Source of the DNA: Candidatus Litorirhabdus singularis
GTDB lineage: Bacteria; Pseudomonadota; Gammaproteobacteria; Pseudomonadales; Halieaceae
Direction of reading: 5' to 3'
DNA length: 64,000 bases
Assembly (NCBI RefSeq): GCF_026262625.1
Contig: NZ_SHNN01000004.1
Span: 248,001 to 312,000 of the forward strand
Below, in pieces: positions 62,440 through 64,000 of the stretch. The translations under genes were made by a program, and so were the position numbers. Numbering within the stretch: position 1 is the first letter of the stretch; each line of letters opens with the position of its first letter. The notes under the pieces are model-generated. The model saw only the letters and a program-made list of their open reading frames with translations, was not told the DNA's origin and did not search any database.

Positions 62440-62850
62440 AGCTCACTCACTTGAAATGCAGATTACTGCTGAAGAGGCAGAGGGCGATTGTATGTAAAAA
62501 AGCATTAGAGAGGAAGTCATAAATGACTTCCATATCGCTTAATCAGGCAGGTTTATTGATTTTTATGACAAGGGGGAAGTCTTTATCGGTCACTAGATGG
62601 TATTGGTAAACTGGCCCTAGTTGGGGGTAAGGGGTGCCTCACCTTTGCGAGCTGCGAGTACATGTGAGCCAAAAAAAATCAGAAAAATCAATATGTTGGC
62701 CGCACAGTCTAATTTTGGTGTCTGGCTCCAAAGTGACCGATGACTTTAACTTCTGCTCTATGCCGCAAGGTTCTCTGTGCTGCTTTCCATATGCAACTTT
62801 TTCAGGCAGATATTAATTTTCTGGGTGCAGAGCGGGAGTTTTCCAACGGC
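62440..62850. other. Regulatory region upstream of dndB
   Basis: No convincing gene is seen in this 411-base gap. It holds the palindrome at 62512-62531 and, on the minus strand, a possible -10 box TACAAT at 62487-62492. The rest shows nothing recognisable. Confidence 0.5.
62512..62531. promoter_or_regulatory. Palindromic operator candidate of the dnd operon
   Basis: GGAAGTCAT (62512-62520) and ATGACTTCC (62523-62531) are perfect nine-base arms separated by AA. The site overlaps the expected -35 region for a minus-strand promoter with the -10 TACAAT at 62487-62492, about 75 bases upstream of dndB. Repression by a dimeric regulator is likely. Confidence 0.6.
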
Positions 62851-63441
62851 TCAGTAAGCTTTCTTCAGCGATTCAGCGGTTTTCCAAGGACCATGAGTTT
62901 TGGGGCGCAGGCGCTTATATTCATCACCTTTCTGTTCAATCAGACCAAGCTCTCCAAGCGCCGCTGGTTCTGTATATACCTGTAATATCTTGCGCGCGAT
63001 TTGCTGGTTTAGCTTACTACCCGGTCCAAAGTGTTTCATGCTGTGAGGGCCAAGTTTTTTTGCCAAGCCTTCGAGCAGGTCGTTTTTAGAAAATGTGGAA
63101 TGCTTTGGCAGAAACTCGAGTGCGAAGTAATGCCATGCCTCTGCGCGCTCTTCATCGGTGACTAGCTCATGATGCAAGAACCATAGGGATGTAATGGACT
63201 CAAGTTCTGGGTCCTTGTCTATCACGATGCGGCCCATCGGTGTCAGTACCAATGGCAAACCCTGTTCCGCCAACCCTGTCTTATGTAGCCAACTTCTGTA
63301 GGTGGCAGCGAAGGGAGGGCCATAGCCAAAAGGCTTCGCTAAGTCTTTGTCTTTCAGGTTGGGGGTTTTCAGGGCGCGATCAATGAGCCCGGCCATTCTT
63401 GGACGATCTAATGCAAAATTACCGTGGAATAGAACTGTCAT
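62851..63441 (-). CDS. DUF4007 family protein
   Basis: A protein of 196 residues with the DUF4007 pattern (FHGNFALDRPRMAGLIDRA at the start; LVLTPMGRIVID; SLWFLHHELV; GWxF-like AWHYFALEFLP; KKLGPHSMKHFGPG). DUF4007 proteins occur with PAPS-reductase-like genes in DNA modification islands; function is unknown. The gene is on the same strand as dndB, 411 bases upstream, so it may be an accessory factor or regulator. The start has no good ribosome binding site. Confidence 0.8.
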   Translation of the reverse strand: MTVLFHGNFALDRPRMAGLIDRALKTPNLKDKDLAKPFGYGPPFAATYRSWLHKTGLAEQGLPLVLTPMGRIVIDKDPELESITSLWFLHHELVTDEERAEAWHYFALEFLPKHSTFSKNDLLEGLAKKLGPHSMKHFGPGSKLNQQIARKILQVYTEPAALGELGLIEQKGDEYKRLRPKTHGPWKTAESLKKAY

Positions 63442-63939
63442 GTGCGCAACCTAGGGATATCACGAATGGGGAATACAGGTGTAGTTAGCTTAGGCGTGCT
63501 GGTGCTTAAAATCCACTTGAGATTCTTACGCTCCAAGCTGGGACTAGGAAGTAGGAATTCGGCCGCCCTGGGTTCAGAATTACCGGCTTTCAAGAAGAGG
63601 CGGGTAAGGGGGCAGAGCACTTTAACCTTGCTAATTCCAGGCGGATAGCAGATCGGTTATTACGGCTCCGACCCCTTTATCTTTTTAGGGCTCTGACCCC
63701 TTTAACTAGTGGGCTGTTTCAGGGGTTTTATGTAGCGCGGTTTGTCTGAGACAGGCTTGATGTATCGCTGGTGGGGTGAAGGGGGAGGTACCCCCGTAGG
63801 CGAGTGTGTCTAGGCGTCCGGTACCTGTGGTCGCTGTCGCAGCCTCAGGATCATTGCGTTGAGTGAATGGAGTAGGCTAGTTGCTTGGGAATCAAGGCCG
63901 GACTACCGCAGTCACAGATCGTTAAATCTCCAATACCCT
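63442..63939. other. Non-coding region with degenerate REP-like repeats
   Basis: This 498-base stretch has short open frames but none with coding character. It holds the degenerate repeats at 63605-63705. The rest (63706-63939) shows nothing recognisable. Confidence 0.5.
63605..63705. repeat. Degenerate REP-like hairpin, copy 4
   Basis: TAAGGGGGCAGAGCACTTTAA (left arm, shown to 20 bases as AAGGGGGCAGAGCACTTTAA), then GGCTCCGACCCCTTTA at 63664 and AGGGCTCTGACCCCTTTAA at 63687. These are diverged versions of the arms in copies 1 and 2. Confidence 0.65.
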
Positions 63940-64000
63940 TCAGAAGCCTTCAATAATACTCTTGCGCTTATTTGAATATTCTTCCTCAGTCAGCACGCCC
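63940..64000 (-). CDS. SHOCT-domain protein, C-terminal end (partial)
   Basis: On the minus strand the last 19 codons before a TGA at 63940-63942 read GVLTEEEYSNKRKSIIEGF, which fits the end of an SHOCT domain (the pattern G-hydrophobic-T-E-E-E-F/Y-x3-K). The rest of the gene lies beyond the window. The call rests on this short motif only. Confidence 0.6.
   Translation of the reverse strand, partial: GVLTEEEYSNKRKSIIEGF

Noticed and set aside
62634-62816. Short open frame between dndB and the DUF4007 gene
   Set aside because: No ribosome binding site, no known motif and no coding character; treated as non-coding.
47217-63441. A dndA cysteine desulfurase gene
   Set aside because: No desulfurase-like frame is found in or near the island; supply by a housekeeping enzyme is assumed.

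Overview
The window looks like a chromosomal segment of a marine gammaproteobacterium. The evidence is a green-type proteorhodopsin, two large IroN-type TonB-dependent receptors, a dense acyl-CoA/steroid-like catabolic cluster, an exosortase and REP-like hairpins. A lineage near the Cellvibrionales (Halieaceae, Spongiibacteraceae, Porticoccaceae) is my guess. No rRNA or marker gene is present to confirm it.

Layout. 1-3281: end of a hybrid histidine kinase, a membrane protein and a flavin oxidoreductase. 3617-27021: a catabolic cluster bounded by two TonB receptors. It holds three SnoaL-like proteins, three SDRs, a Baeyer-Villiger monooxygenase, an acyl-CoA dehydrogenase, an ACAD10/11-type kinase, two CoA ligases, an alpha/beta hydrolase, a luciferase-like flavoenzyme, two TetR regulators, a four-gene hydratase/aldolase set (two hotdog proteins, Ltp-like thiolase, DUF35) and a Rieske oxygenase. 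A palindrome, TTGAAT-N3-ATTCAA, recurs before three of its transcription units and suggests one regulon. Substrate uptake, oxygenation and ring opening, CoA activation, beta-oxidation-like steps and retro-aldol cleavage of a hydrophobic carbon skeleton is the best overall reading. 27134-30755: a secreted DUF3604 protein and a cytochrome c-PQQ dehydrogenase. 31046-33585: a sigma-54-type promoter, a tiny secreted protein with a C-terminal anchor-like tail, and a desaturase-exosortase-EpsI-like fusion. 33693-41669: housekeeping and accessory genes (MsrA, HNH nuclease, Nudix, LysR/oxidoreductase/GST, sulfatase). 41756-43932: a HAD-like protein and proteorhodopsin interleaved with hairpin repeats. 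43933-47216: a molybdopterin oxidoreductase and a DUF429 protein.

47640-63441 is an AT-richer DNA phosphorothioation island. dptF-dptG-dptH (restriction) run rightward and continue into a small four-helix membrane protein and a second DGQHR-domain protein. dndB-dndC-dndD-dndE (modification) run leftward and converge on them, and a DUF4007 protein lies upstream of dndB. dndA is absent, so a housekeeping cysteine desulfurase is presumably used. The right edge carries degenerate repeats and the end of an SHOCT-domain gene.

Most worth a second look are the exosortase fusion with its sigma-54 promoter and one-protein candidate substrate, the extra membrane/DGQHR pair in the restriction operon, the three-site catabolic operator, and the levulinate-like and steroid-side-chain-like enzyme modules.
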